Origin: JACCTU01 sp963737405
Lineage (GTDB): Bacteria; Actinomycetota; Thermoleophilia; Gaiellales; Gaiellaceae
Direction: 5' to 3'
Length of the DNA: 64,000 nt
NCBI GenBank assembly: GCA_963737405.1
Contig: CAVTSL010000006.1
Span: forward strand, 248,001-312,000
The translations under genes and the position numbers were made by a program. The notes under the pieces were generated by a model, which saw only the letters and a list, made by a program, of their open reading frames with translations, did not search any database and was not told where the DNA came from. Below, piece after piece: positions 1-8,438 of the stretch; position 1 is the stretch's first letter, and the number at the start of each line of letters is the position of its first letter.

Positions 1-676
1 AGTACTGCTTCGGGTGGGAGAGGATGGCGCCGCCCTTCTTCGCCTGGGCCCAGAGCTTCTTCACCTGCTTCCAGAACAGGCGGCCGAGGAGCACGATCCC
101 GAAGACGACGCCTGCGGCGATCAGGATCGACCTCGCAACGTGGTCGGAGACGTTGCCGAGGCTCTCGTGGAACGACCCGGGCACGGAGAGGAACAGGTAG
201 AGGTAGACGAACGTACCGGCGATCGTGAAGAAGATCTTCTGTACGAGGTAGGCGGCGATCGCACCGGCGAACGTGCAGCCCGGGATGATCGCCGTGAACA
301 TGACCAACGTCACGAACGTGCCGATGTTCGCCGGCAGGAAGTTGTTCATCGCAACGCCGACGGCGTAGGCGGTCACGATCGGCCAGAACTCGACCTGGCC
401 CGGGTATGCCGCGCGCAGGATGCCGTAGTACGAGAGCCCGGCGAAGAACGTCTGGGCCGTCTGGAACGTGAGGCCCGCGACGATGTAGCCGGGAGGGACC
501 TCCTTGATCTGGTGCCAGAGGTCCTTCAGCCAGCCGATGACGTCGACTCCGAGCAGGTTGAGGACGACGACGAGGAGCGCGATGCCGACGAGCCACGCGG
601 TCACCTTGACCAGGCGCCTCGGGCGGGACGGGTCGTTGAACGGGAGCGCGGCCGACGGGACGGCGGTCTCGGTCAT
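1..676 (-). CDS. Lysylphosphatidylglycerol-synthase-type membrane protein (partial)
   Basis: The ATG is at 676 and the frame runs open for 225 codons to the window edge, so the C-terminus is missing. The product begins MTETAVPSAALPFNDP and then has alternating hydrophobic segments (about residues 28-48, 68-90, 95-135, 140-165, 185-205), with conserved-looking FLPANIGTF and a basic KQVKKLWAQAKKG stretch. This resembles the polytopic LPG_synthase_TM / UPF0104 flippase-like family that moves or modifies lipids at the cytoplasmic membrane. The substrate cannot be told from sequence. No clear promoter was found in the 167 bases upstream. Confidence 0.75.
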   Translation of the reverse strand, partial: MTETAVPSAALPFNDPSRPRRLVKVTAWLVGIALLVVVLNLLGVDVIGWLKDLWHQIKEVPPGYIVAGLTFQTAQTFFAGLSYYGILRAAYPGQVEFWPIVTAYAVGVAMNNFLPANIGTFVTLVMFTAIIPGCTFAGAIAAYLVQKIFFTIAGTFVYLYLFLSVPGSFHESLGNVSDHVARSILIAAGVVFGIVLLGRLFWKQVKKLWAQAKKGGAILSHPKQY

Positions 677-843
677 CGGCGCACTACCTCTGCCCGTCTT
701 CTCTGCGATCCGTCACGATTGTCGCCTCGTCTCGGGTGGTGTCATGTTCCCACAGACCCGCGCCCATCCTGGCGCGTTGTCAGCAACTGTCGCCGCACGG
801 AATTCGCAACGCCTCACCCGGATCGTATGAACCGCCCAGCGGT

Positions 844-1056
844 TCAGGGGCCGCGCACGACGGTCACCTGCTCGCCGAGAGGCCACTCCCGGACGAAGTC
901 CTCTCGCCCGTCTACCCGCAGCCAAGCCCGCACGGTCGTCTCGGTGCGTTCGATCGGCCGGATCACCTTGGCCTCGACCTCCGTTGCCTCCTCGTCGAGG
1001 TCGAGTAGCACGACGTCGCCGATCTCGAGCCGCTGCACGGCGTAGGCCATCGCCAT
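844..1056 (-). CDS. Small hypothetical protein, 70 aa
   Basis: A short frame starting MAMAYAVQRLEIGDVV, with a second in-frame ATG at 1050. It predicts a soluble, acidic, beta-rich protein without signal peptide or membrane segment (VVLLDLDEEATEVEAKV, TTVRAWLRVDG). I recognise no family. It lies downstream of the carboxymuconolactone-decarboxylase-like gene on the same strand, separated by a hairpin at 1096-1124. Codon usage is like its neighbours, which supports it being real. Which of the two starts is used is open. Confidence 0.55.
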   Translation of the reverse strand: MAMAYAVQRLEIGDVVLLDLDEEATEVEAKVIRPIERTETTVRAWLRVDGREDFVREWPLGEQVTVVRGP

Positions 1057-1095
1057 CGAGGCAGTGTAGGCAGCCCGGTTGATTTCGCGGCCGCG

Positions 1096-1124
1096 GGGAG
1101 CCGCGCCTCCGAGGCGCGGCTCCC
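1096..1124 (-). terminator. Perfect GC hairpin, possible terminator
   Basis: A 14-base arm (1096-1109) is perfectly complementary to 1111-1124 around one central base. It follows the stop of the gene at 1133-1462. There is no T run after it on the minus strand, so it may act as a weak terminator or an mRNA-stabilising hairpin. Confidence 0.5.
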
Positions 1125-1132
1125 GCGTGGGG

Positions 1133-1462
1133 TCAGTCCTCGCCTTGCTCGTCCATCTCTGCGACCTCGATCGCGACTTCGAGCGCGCCGGCGATCTTGC
1201 CCGTCGCGGACGCGATGCGCGCCGTGCCGACAATCGGCGCGATCGCAGCGAGCACACCGCGGATCTGCTCCGGGTCGACGCCGAACTCGCTTGCAGCTCC
1301 GAGATTCAGGAGATACGAGACGGCTGGGGCGTCGACCGCAACAAGGGCTGCGATGCGAACGAGTGCGAGCGTCTCCAGATCGAGGCTCGACGCATCGATC
1401 GAGTTCGCGGTCATGCTTGAAAGCAAGTCGAGGACCGGGGTCTCGCTGGTCGGTTCAGCCAT
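1133..1462 (-). CDS. Carboxymuconolactone decarboxylase-like protein
   Basis: The 109-residue product shows the all-helical CMD/AhpD-like pattern: LALVRIAALVAVDAPAVSYL followed by GVDPEQIRGVLAAIAPIVGTARIA. The CxxC pair of AhpD-type peroxidase partners is absent, so peroxidase activity is unlikely. These short proteins are usually small oligomeric enzymes or binding proteins of unknown substrate. An AAAGGA ribosome-binding site lies 7 bases before the ATG. A second, similar protein is encoded at 2865-3227, on the other side of the AI-2E-type exporter. Confidence 0.75.
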   Translation of the reverse strand: MAEPTSETPVLDLLSSMTANSIDASSLDLETLALVRIAALVAVDAPAVSYLLNLGAASEFGVDPEQIRGVLAAIAPIVGTARIASATGKIAGALEVAIEVAEMDEQGED

Positions 1463-1716
1463 TGGCGTTTCCTTTCGGTCGAAGAGGTCCAGGTCACGAC
1501 CTCGATGTGCGGAGTATGGGCGCGGGTACGCCGGTCCTCGTCATACCGATGGCATGAAAGAGGAGCCGCCACGAGCGGCGAATCACCCCAACGGTATGAG
1601 GAAGGCCGGGCGCCTCCCCGCTCATAGTCACTCGACCGAACCGCAGAGGAGGTCGTGGCATCCGCAACCGACGGCTCGTGACGCACAAGCGCTGCCGCGT
1701 CGCGGTCCTCTAGATC

Positions 1717-2919
1717 ATGGAGCCCGAGCCTCCCCAGCACATGAACACAGGTGCTCCGCGGCGGGTCGAGTTGATCCTGCCGATGCGAACGGTGCTGCTG
1801 GTCGCTGCGGCGGTGGGTGTGCTGGGGGCGTTCTGGGCGATCGGCGACACCTTCCTGGTCGTGTTCATCGGGATCTTTCTCGCGCTCGTATTCGAGTACC
1901 CGGTCAGGTATGTGATGGCGCGGACCGGGATGTCGCGCGGACTGGCGGCGACGGTGACGGTGCTCGGCACGGCGGTCGCGGTCACGGTGCTGGCACTGCT
2001 CCTCCTGGTTCCGCTCGTCGGCGCGGTTCGAGACTTTCTCCACGAGCTTCCGTCGACGGTCGAGCAGCTGCGCGCGTCCGACGAGCTTTCGTGGCTGGGC
2101 GACAGTGGTGCTGCCGAGAACGTGCAGGCCGGATCCGAGTCGATCTCGGCGTCGGTGCCGGACACGATCTCGGCGGTGCTCGGCATCGCGGGCGACTTCT
2201 TCTCCAGCTTCCTCGTCTGCTTCACGATCATCTTCGTCTGCTTGTTCTTGCTCAGCGACATCGCGAATCTGAAACGGGCGTTGGGCAGCGTGCTGATGCC
2301 GGGGGAAGACGAGCGTTGGCTGGGCGTATGGGAGCGCGTGACAACCTCGATCTCGCGCTGGGCGATCGGTGTCGTTGTCATCGCGGTGATCGCCGGGACC
2401 ACACAAGGGCTCACAGCCTGGCTGCTCGGGTCGAGCTATGCCCTGGCATTGGGTGTGATCGCAGGGCTGCTCGACATGATTCCGAACATCGGCGCCACGA
2501 TCGCCGGGATCATCCTCGTTCCGGCGCTCTGGGCCGAGGAGGGGTTGACGGCAGCGCTCATCATGCTCGCGGTACTCCTCGTCTACCAGCAGGTGGAGAA
2601 CAATGTTCTCACGCCGAAGATCCAGGGCAAGGCGGTCAATCTCTCGGGGTTCTTCATCATCGTTGCCGTCACGCTCTTCGGCGCCCTTCTGGGAGTCCTC
2701 GGTGCGCTCACCGCGGTTCCGCTCGCCGCGACGATCCAGATCTTCGTGCAGGAGTTGACGAAGGACCGCCGGGCGAAGGTCGCGGCGGCCAAGGCGGCGC
2801 TTGATGGTCCTGCTGGGCAAGCACAACTGACGCTGCGCCGAGGTAGCGAACCCGGCAGTCTCGGTCAGCGTTCGAAGTCGTCGGAAGTGACGACCTCGAA
2901 CGCCTCGGAGACGTCGTAG
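1717..2919 (+). CDS. AI-2E family transporter (UPF0118 permease)
   Basis: A 400-residue polytopic inner-membrane protein. N-terminal hydrophobic pairs (residues about 22-60 and 70-100) are followed by a soluble linker (about 105-150) and a C-terminal membrane block with the family signature LLDMIPNIGATIAGII and later GKAVNLSGFFIIVAVTLFG. The family exports small molecules or ions; AI-2 export is proven only for a few members. A second in-frame ATG at 1741 is an alternative start, and neither has a clear ribosome-binding site. The 3' end overlaps the convergent gene at 2865 by 55 bases. The 254 bases upstream hold no recognised gene. Confidence 0.88.
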   Translation: MEPEPPQHMNTGAPRRVELILPMRTVLLVAAAVGVLGAFWAIGDTFLVVFIGIFLALVFEYPVRYVMARTGMSRGLAATVTVLGTAVAVTVLALLLLVPLVGAVRDFLHELPSTVEQLRASDELSWLGDSGAAENVQAGSESISASVPDTISAVLGIAGDFFSSFLVCFTIIFVCLFLLSDIANLKRALGSVLMPGEDERWLGVWERVTTSISRWAIGVVVIAVIAGTTQGLTAWLLGSSYALALGVIAGLLDMIPNIGATIAGIILVPALWAEEGLTAALIMLAVLLVYQQVENNVLTPKIQGKAVNLSGFFIIVAVTLFGALLGVLGALTAVPLAATIQIFVQELTKDRRAKVAAAKAALDGPAGQAQLTLRRGSEPGSLGQRSKSSEVTTSNASETS

Positions 2920-3227
2920 CCGAGCGCGAGCCCCAGCTTCGGCGCTGCGGAGACGACCCGCGCGGCGCCGACGATCGGCATCACCGCGATCAACGTTCCG
3001 ACGATCTCCTCCATCGAGAGGCCGGCGTCGAGTCCCGCCGCGGCCGCGCTCATGTACGAAGGAGGCGCCGCGTCGAGCGCGATCAGCGTCGCGATGCGGA
3101 CCAGGGCATGCGATCGCGGATCGAGGCCGGAGAGAGCTGGGCTCGCGCGCTCCTCCGCCAGCAGCGCATCGATGAATCCGTCGTCGCGCAGCGCAAGCCT
3201 GCGCAGGGTGAGCTTGTAGTCCTCCAC
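2865..3227 (-). CDS. Carboxymuconolactone decarboxylase-like protein
   Basis: 120 residues from a GTG start (MEDYKLTLRRLALRDDG). It has the same core as the protein at 1133-1462: HALVRIATLIALDAAPPSYM and LSMEEIVGTLIAVMPIVGAARVV, again without CxxC. Its last 55 bases lie under the end of the AI-2E-type transporter on the other strand. The paired arrangement suggests a shared role with the exporter, but nothing in the sequence states the substrate. Confidence 0.78.
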   Translation of the reverse strand: MEDYKLTLRRLALRDDGFIDALLAEERASPALSGLDPRSHALVRIATLIALDAAPPSYMSAAAAGLDAGLSMEEIVGTLIAVMPIVGAARVVSAAPKLGLALGYDVSEAFEVVTSDDFER

Positions 3228-3276
3228 TCCACTCCGCTCGACAACTCCATTCGACGCCGCAGCGGGCGCCGAAGCA

Positions 3277-5499
3277 TCATCCGGTGCGGGTGAAATCGAG
3301 CGGTCGAGCAGCCAACGCCTCGTCGACGAGGCCGAGCTCGATCGCGCGCTCGATCGCCTCGCTGCGGCTCGTGGCGTCGAGCTTGCGGTAGACCGAGATC
3401 GCCTGGGTCTTGACCGTGTTCCTCGAGACGAAGAGGCGCTCGGCGATCTCCCGGAACGACAGGTGGGTCGTCAGGAGCGGGAGGAGGCGCAGCTCCGCGC
3501 TCGTGAGCGTCGAGGCCCAGCCGGACGGCTGGACGGTCAAGGCGTTGACCGCTTCCCGGAGCTCCACCGCCTGTCCGACGAGCGTGCCGAGCTCCGGGCG
3601 CCGGTGGAGAACGTCGTCGGCCTCGAGGCAGAGCGTCCGCGCGCCTTCGCCGTCCGCAAGCGCGAGATGCGCCTGCGCGAGCTCGAGGGAGGTCTGCACC
3701 GCCAACCAGGACAGCGCCGGCGTGATCAACGGCCGCACGCGCTGGGCGCGTGCCAGGTCCTCACGCGCCGCCGCGCCTCGTCCGCGCGCAAGCGCGATCC
3801 TCGCGCTCACGGCGTGGAGGAGCGCGACGACGACGAACTCGCCGCGGGCGTCCTCGAGGACGAAGCCACGCGCGGCGGCGAGTCGGCGTTCGGCCGCGTC
3901 GAGATCGCCCCGGTCGAGCTCGGCCAGCGCGAGCTCGCAGTTCGCGATGACACCCGCGTACGTCGAATCCTGAACCGCCGCCGCGTCGGCCGCGAGGCCA
4001 AGGGCACGTTCCGCCTCCTCGAAGTCGCCCTCGAGCAGCAGCGCGACACCGCGGAACATGAACGCGACGGCCAGCAACGGGCTCTGCGGGTGGAGTTCCG
4101 CCACCGCGAGCTCCGCGTCGGCGCGCATCTGCTCCACGCCGTGCCTGCACATCAGCGCTCGCACGAGCGCCGCCCACGGGCGCAGCGAGCCGCTTCCGTC
4201 GGGCATCACGCCGTCGAAGTGCGAGTTCTCCACCGCCTGCGCCCAGCGGTCGGCCACGTCCGGCCGTCCGCGCTGGGCGTAGATGAACGTTCCGAACACC
4301 GCGACCGCAGGGAAGCGGTCGAGGAGCTCGACGTCGTCGAACGCGCTCAGCCACCGTTCGACGGTCGCGACGCGGCCGCTGCGGATGAACGGGACGGCGT
4401 TCGCGCCCACCAGCGCGCTCGCCGACTCGAGATCCCCTGCCGCGAGCGAGTGTCGCACCGCCCAGTCCTGCAGCCCGTTCGCCGCGCACCAGGTCGCCGC
4501 ACGCGCGTTGAGCTCCGGGACCAGCTCGGGCTCTCGCCGCGCGACCTCGGCCTGGAGCATGTCGCGGAACAGATGGTGGTACCGGTACCAGCCGCTGCGA
4601 TGATCGAGCGCGACGACGAACAGGTTCGCGTGCTCGAGCTCCGCCAGCGTCGCCGCCGAATCTGTTCGATCGAGGACGGCGTCGCACAGCGGCGCGGTCA
4701 TCCGGTCGAGCACCGACGTGCGCATGAGGAACTCGACGACCCTGGGCTCGAGCTGCGAGAGGTGCTCCGAGCGCAGGTAGTCGGCGACGAAGCGATCGTC
4801 GCCGCCGAACCCGGCGACCGGGAGCTCGGGCGCGGCCTGGAGCGAGAGCGCGGCGAGGTAGAGGCCGGCGGGCCAGCCTTCGGCGCGGGCGTTCAGCGTG
4901 TGCGCGTCCTCGTCGGACACCCGGGCGCCGGCCGCGGTCAGCAGCAGCCCGGCCTCGGCGTCCGAGAGCGCAAGCTCGGCCGGCCCGATCTCGAGCAGCT
5001 CCCCGTTTGCGCGGAAGCGCGCGAGCGGCAGCGTCGCCTCGCCGCGCCCTGCGAGCACGATCTGCGATCCCGCGGACACGTTGAGCGCAAGGGCGTCGAT
5101 CGCATCGAGAGCGCGCGGGTCGGTCACCTCGTGAACGTCGTCGAGGACGAGCACGATCGGGGTCGAGACCGAGGCGAGCGCCGAGCCGAGCCGAGGGACC
5201 GCGGTCGCCCAGAGCGAGTCGCTCCCCGCCGCGATTCCCTTGAAGACACTCGGGTCGATCGGCTCGACCGCGTTCAGCGCCGAGGTGATGTAGCTCAGAA
5301 GGACGACCGGATCGTTGTCGGAGTCGTCGAGCGAGACCCAGGCGAACGGCCGGCGGTCGCGGGCCGCCCACTGCGCGATCAGCGTCGTCTTCCCGTATCC
5401 CGCCGGTGCAACGACGCTGACGAAACGGCCGTTTTTCCCCGTACGCAGGCGGGAGATCAGCGCACTGCGCCGCAGCATGCCGCGACGGAGCGCCGGCAC
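3277..5499 (-). CDS. MalT-like LuxR-family ATP-dependent regulator
   Basis: A 740-residue signal-transduction ATPase. Walker A is at the N-terminus (VVAPAGYGKTTL, about residue 30), Walker B is VLVLDDVHE (about 115), and a helical repeat region follows (about 330-640). A C-terminal LuxR helix-turn-helix (LTSAELRLLPLL ... SFREIAERLFVSRNTVKTQ, about 660-715) would bind DNA. The GTG start at 5499 is the only start codon after the upstream in-frame stop, yet the family motif SKLAVPALRRGMLRR begins upstream of it in the same frame. The true N-terminus may therefore lie behind a sequence error. Target genes are unknown. Confidence 0.88.
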   Translation of the reverse strand: MPALRRGMLRRSALISRLRTGKNGRFVSVVAPAGYGKTTLIAQWAARDRRPFAWVSLDDSDNDPVVLLSYITSALNAVEPIDPSVFKGIAAGSDSLWATAVPRLGSALASVSTPIVLVLDDVHEVTDPRALDAIDALALNVSAGSQIVLAGRGEATLPLARFRANGELLEIGPAELALSDAEAGLLLTAAGARVSDEDAHTLNARAEGWPAGLYLAALSLQAAPELPVAGFGGDDRFVADYLRSEHLSQLEPRVVEFLMRTSVLDRMTAPLCDAVLDRTDSAATLAELEHANLFVVALDHRSGWYRYHHLFRDMLQAEVARREPELVPELNARAATWCAANGLQDWAVRHSLAAGDLESASALVGANAVPFIRSGRVATVERWLSAFDDVELLDRFPAVAVFGTFIYAQRGRPDVADRWAQAVENSHFDGVMPDGSGSLRPWAALVRALMCRHGVEQMRADAELAVAELHPQSPLLAVAFMFRGVALLLEGDFEEAERALGLAADAAAVQDSTYAGVIANCELALAELDRGDLDAAERRLAAARGFVLEDARGEFVVVALLHAVSARIALARGRGAAAREDLARAQRVRPLITPALSWLAVQTSLELAQAHLALADGEGARTLCLEADDVLHRRPELGTLVGQAVELREAVNALTVQPSGWASTLTSAELRLLPLLTTHLSFREIAERLFVSRNTVKTQAISVYRKLDATSRSEAIERAIELGLVDEALAARPLDFTRTG

Positions 5500-5825
5500 G
5501 GCGAGCTTCGACGGGCAGAGCTCGAACGCCGCGCCCGCACCCCGACGGGTGCTCGGTGCGACACCGACCCGACGGGTGGTGGAGCCGTGCTTATCGACCC
5601 GCTGTGCGATGAGCGCAACGGCAACCTCGTTTCAAGCCGCCTCCCAATGGCCCCTGACCGAGCGAACTGTCAGCAGCCTAGTCAGGCGGCTCGTCCCTGA
5701 GCAAGCGCTGAGAGCCCAATCACCCGGTTCGGGCGATCAGCTGCTCCCGGGAACCGGCTCGACTTCGGTGAAACGGAGCACCTCGCATCCAAGCATCGCC
5801 CCGAACGGGCGAATCTCGGCGCGCT
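5500..5825. other. Gene-free interval, 326 bases
   Basis: This interval lies upstream of the MalT-like gene and downstream of the membrane protein at 5826-6383, both on the minus strand. It should hold the promoter of the regulator, and possibly a short missing 5' part of its coding region near 5500-5540. I found no RNA gene, convincing hairpin or second gene in it. Confidence 0.4.
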
Positions 5826-6383
5826 CTAGTGCGAGAGGGCCGCCTTGAGCCCGACGATCACGAGGCCGAGCAGGACGTTCGATCCGACGACGACGAGCAT
5901 CTTCGAGCGGCTCAGCGCCTCGATCTGGGCGTACCGCCACCCCTGGACACCGAGCGTCACCACCCCCAGCCCGAGCGCGAGCCAGATCGCCCGCGACTCC
6001 CGCAGCACTCCCAGCGCCCCGAGGACGAGCGCGACGATCGAAGGCACAGCCGCGAGCGGGATCGCGCCCTCGTGCCGCGCGACGTTCTCGAACGTCCTGC
6101 GGTCGAGGTACCGACCCGTCCGGATGCTCTGGTCGAGGCCGCTCGAGTAGACGTGGGCGAGCCAGAACACGACCGCGGAGCTCGCGACGAAGCCCGCAAG
6201 CGCCCAGGGATCCGCCGCCCCGGTAGCGCCGGCGGCCGCGATCACCGACATCGCGACGATCGTCCCGTAGACGGTGCCCCCGATCGACCGGCCCGAGCCG
6301 AAGAGGAGTCTGTCGATCCTGCGGGGCGGCGGCTCCGTCACCGCGGCGATTGTCTCAGCTTCACCTGTTCTGGACGATGGCAC
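5826..6383 (-). CDS. Four-helix membrane protein, unknown function
   Basis: The 185-residue product has hydrophobic segments at about residues 38-58, 63-80, 110-128, 132-150 and 160-180, with a charged loop between (SSGLDQSIRTGRYLDRRTF). I do not recognise the family. The GTG at 6383 gives the longest product. An internal GTG giving a start at TEPPPRRIDRLLFG would bring the first membrane segment closer to the N-terminus. It is divergent from the lipoprotein gene that starts at 6414. Confidence 0.6.
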   Translation of the reverse strand: MPSSRTGEAETIAAVTEPPPRRIDRLLFGSGRSIGGTVYGTIVAMSVIAAAGATGAADPWALAGFVASSAVVFWLAHVYSSGLDQSIRTGRYLDRRTFENVARHEGAIPLAAVPSIVALVLGALGVLRESRAIWLALGLGVVTLGVQGWRYAQIEALSRSKMLVVVGSNVLLGLVIVGLKAALSH

Positions 6384-6413
6384 CGCCCGCGGAGGCAGGG
6401 CAGAATTCCGGGC

Positions 6414-6954
6414 ATGGCCGCCCGCCTCGGACTCGCGTCAGTCGGTCGCCGTGCTCGCGCTCGCAGCGTCCGGCTGCGGCGGAGGCGACGACAACAGCTC
6501 GGCGACAACGGACTGGGCGAACAGCTTCTGCTCCGCGATCACGACCTGGACCTCCTCGATCCAGTCGGCCGCCCAATCTGTGCAGAGCAACCCGACGAAG
6601 GAAGGGGTCCAGACCGCCGTCGACGACGCGAAGGAGGCGACGAAGACGTTCACCGACGACGTGAAGGGCCTCGGGGCACCCGAGACGGACGCCGGCGAGC
6701 AGGCGCAGGACGCCGTGAACCAGCTCTCGAGCGACGTCCAGGCCGGCATCGACCAGATCGACCAGTCGGTGCAGGACGCGGAGGGCCCCGGCTCGGCATT
6801 GAGCACGATCTCGGCCGTGACCGCCACTCTGTCGACGCTGAGCAGCCAGGTGTCCACGACGTGGAGCCAGCTCCAGCAGCTCGACGGCGGGCAGGAGCTC
6901 AAGGACGCGTTCGACAACGCGGACAGCTGCGACAGCCTCCGCTCCAACTCCTAG
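6414..6954 (+). CDS. Secreted lipoprotein (frame interrupted)
   Basis: Starting at ATG 6414 the product reads MAARLGLASV, then one extra base near 6441 shifts the frame. Removing it gives a continuous lipoprotein signal peptide ending LALAASGC with the lipobox cysteine, followed by GGGDDNSS. The mature part (about 155 residues) is polar and helical (NSFCSAITTWTSSIQSAAQ) and ends NADSCDSLRSNS, with two further cysteines that could pair. It would sit on the outer face of the membrane. No known domain was recognised, and the function is unknown. Confidence 0.65.
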
Positions 6955-7003
6955 CGTCCCGATTGTGAGCTGAGCCGCTTTCGGCTTAGGATCGTGCCCT
7001 CCC

Positions 7004-7741
7004 GTGGCCGCGATCCTCTCCGTCGAGCACGTGACCCGGACCTTCGGCGGCCTCGTCGCGCTCGACCACGTCTCGCTCGCGGTCGACCAGGGCCAGATCG
7101 CCGGGTTGATCGGCCCGAACGGCGCCGGGAAGACGACGGCGTTCAACGTCATCACCCGCCTCTACAAGCCGGACTCCGGCCGCGTCGTCTTCGACGATCA
7201 GGACATCCTCCGCCAGCGCGCGCACAAGGTCGTCGGGCTCGGCATCGCGCGCACGTTCCAGAACGTCGTCCTCTTCCCGAACATGACCGTGCTCGAGAAC
7301 GTGCTCGTCGGGACGCACTCGCGCCGCCGCGTCTTCTCCGAGCGCGCTGCGACGAACGACGCGCTCGAGGCGCTCGACTACCTCGACCTGGGCGCGTACG
7401 CGCCGCGTCCGGCGTCCGGGTTGCCGTTCGGCACGCTGAAGCGGATCGAGATCGCGCGCGCGCTCGTCTCGCGCCCTCGCCTGCTCCTGCTCGACGAGCC
7501 GGCGGGCGGCCTCAACCACGAGGAGGTCGAGGAGCTGGGCCGGCTCATCCAGCGGATCAAGACCGACTACGACCTGACCATCCTGCTCGTCGAGCACCAC
7601 GTGAACCTCGTGATGTCGATCTCCGACCGGGTGCACGTGCTCAACTTCGGCCAGAAGATCGCCGAGGGGACGCCCGCCGAGGTGCGCGCGGACCCCGCGG
7701 TGATCGAGGCCTACCTCGGGACGGCCGATGCCGCTGCTTGA
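7004..7741 (+). CDS. livG: Branched-chain amino acid-type ABC transporter ATPase LivG
   Basis: This 245-residue ATPase energises the importer encoded downstream. Walker A is GPNGAGKTT (about residues 37-45), the Q-loop is ARTFQN, and Walker B is LLLLDEPAGGL followed by the switch histidine in VEHHVNLV. The signature region reads LPFGTLKRIEIARAL, a LivG-type variant in place of LSGGQ. The GTG start follows a possible TAGGAT -10 element at 6987-6992. It is the first gene of livG-livF-livH-livM and overlaps livF by 14 bases. The Liv family also carries aromatic and dicarboxylic acids, so the substrate is open. Confidence 0.92.
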   Translation: MAAILSVEHVTRTFGGLVALDHVSLAVDQGQIAGLIGPNGAGKTTAFNVITRLYKPDSGRVVFDDQDILRQRAHKVVGLGIARTFQNVVLFPNMTVLENVLVGTHSRRRVFSERAATNDALEALDYLDLGAYAPRPASGLPFGTLKRIEIARALVSRPRLLLLDEPAGGLNHEEVEELGRLIQRIKTDYDLTILLVEHHVNLVMSISDRVHVLNFGQKIAEGTPAEVRADPAVIEAYLGTADAAA

Positions 7742-8438
7742 GCTCTCGAACATCGAGGCGCGCTACGGGCAGATCCGCGCGCTGCACGGCGTCTCGCTGA
7801 CGGTCGACGAGGGCGAGGTCGTCTCGCTCCTCGGCGCGAACGGCGCAGGCAAGACGACGACGCTCCGCGCGATCTCCGGGTCGGTCCGCAAGTCCGGCGA
7901 CGTCGCGTTCGACGGGCGGTCGATCTCGAAGCGCACACCCGAGTCGGTCGCCCGGCTCGGCGTCGCGCACGTGCCCGAGGGTCGAGGGCTCTTCGGCGAG
8001 CTCACGGTCTGGGACAACCTCCGGATGGGCGCGTACGTCCGCGGCGAGCGGAAGACGTTCAAGGTCGAGGCGCCGCGCGTGTTCGGCTACTTCCCGTGGC
8101 TCGAGGCGCGCAAGAACCAGCAGGCCGGGACGCTCAGCGGCGGCGAGCAGCAGATGCTCTCGCTCGCGCGGGCGCTCGTGTCGCGGCCGCGGCTGCTCAT
8201 GCTCGACGAGCCGTCGCTCGGGCTCGCCCCGACGATCACGCAGGAGCTGTTCGCGATCGTCAAGCAGCTGAACGAAGAGGAGGGACTGAGCGTGCTCGTC
8301 GTCGAGCAGAACGCGAACATCGCGCTCGAGACGTCGGCGCGCGCGTACGTGCTCGAGGTCGGCAAGGTCGCAGTCGAGGGGACGAGCGACGAGCTGCGGC
8401 GCCACGAAGGCGTCCGGCGGAGCTACCTGGGCTACTGA
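7728..8438 (+). CDS. livF: Branched-chain amino acid-type ABC transporter ATPase LivF
   Basis: The second ATPase of the importer, 236 residues. Walker A is GANGAGKTT, the signature is LSGGEQQML and Walker B is LLMLDEPSLGL. The segment VPEGRGLFGELTVWDNLRMG is characteristic of LivF. It overlaps the end of livG, and its TGA overlaps the ATG of livH (ATGA), so translation is likely coupled through the operon. Confidence 0.93.
   Translation: MPLLELSNIEARYGQIRALHGVSLTVDEGEVVSLLGANGAGKTTTLRAISGSVRKSGDVAFDGRSISKRTPESVARLGVAHVPEGRGLFGELTVWDNLRMGAYVRGERKTFKVEAPRVFGYFPWLEARKNQQAGTLSGGEQQMLSLARALVSRPRLLMLDEPSLGLAPTITQELFAIVKQLNEEEGLSVLVVEQNANIALETSARAYVLEVGKVAVEGTSDELRRHEGVRRSYLGY

Noticed and set aside
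1133..1462. AhpD-type alkylhydroperoxidase or PcaC
   Set aside because: No CxxC motif for AhpD, and the sequence lacks the longer PcaC pattern that is clear at 43960-44325.
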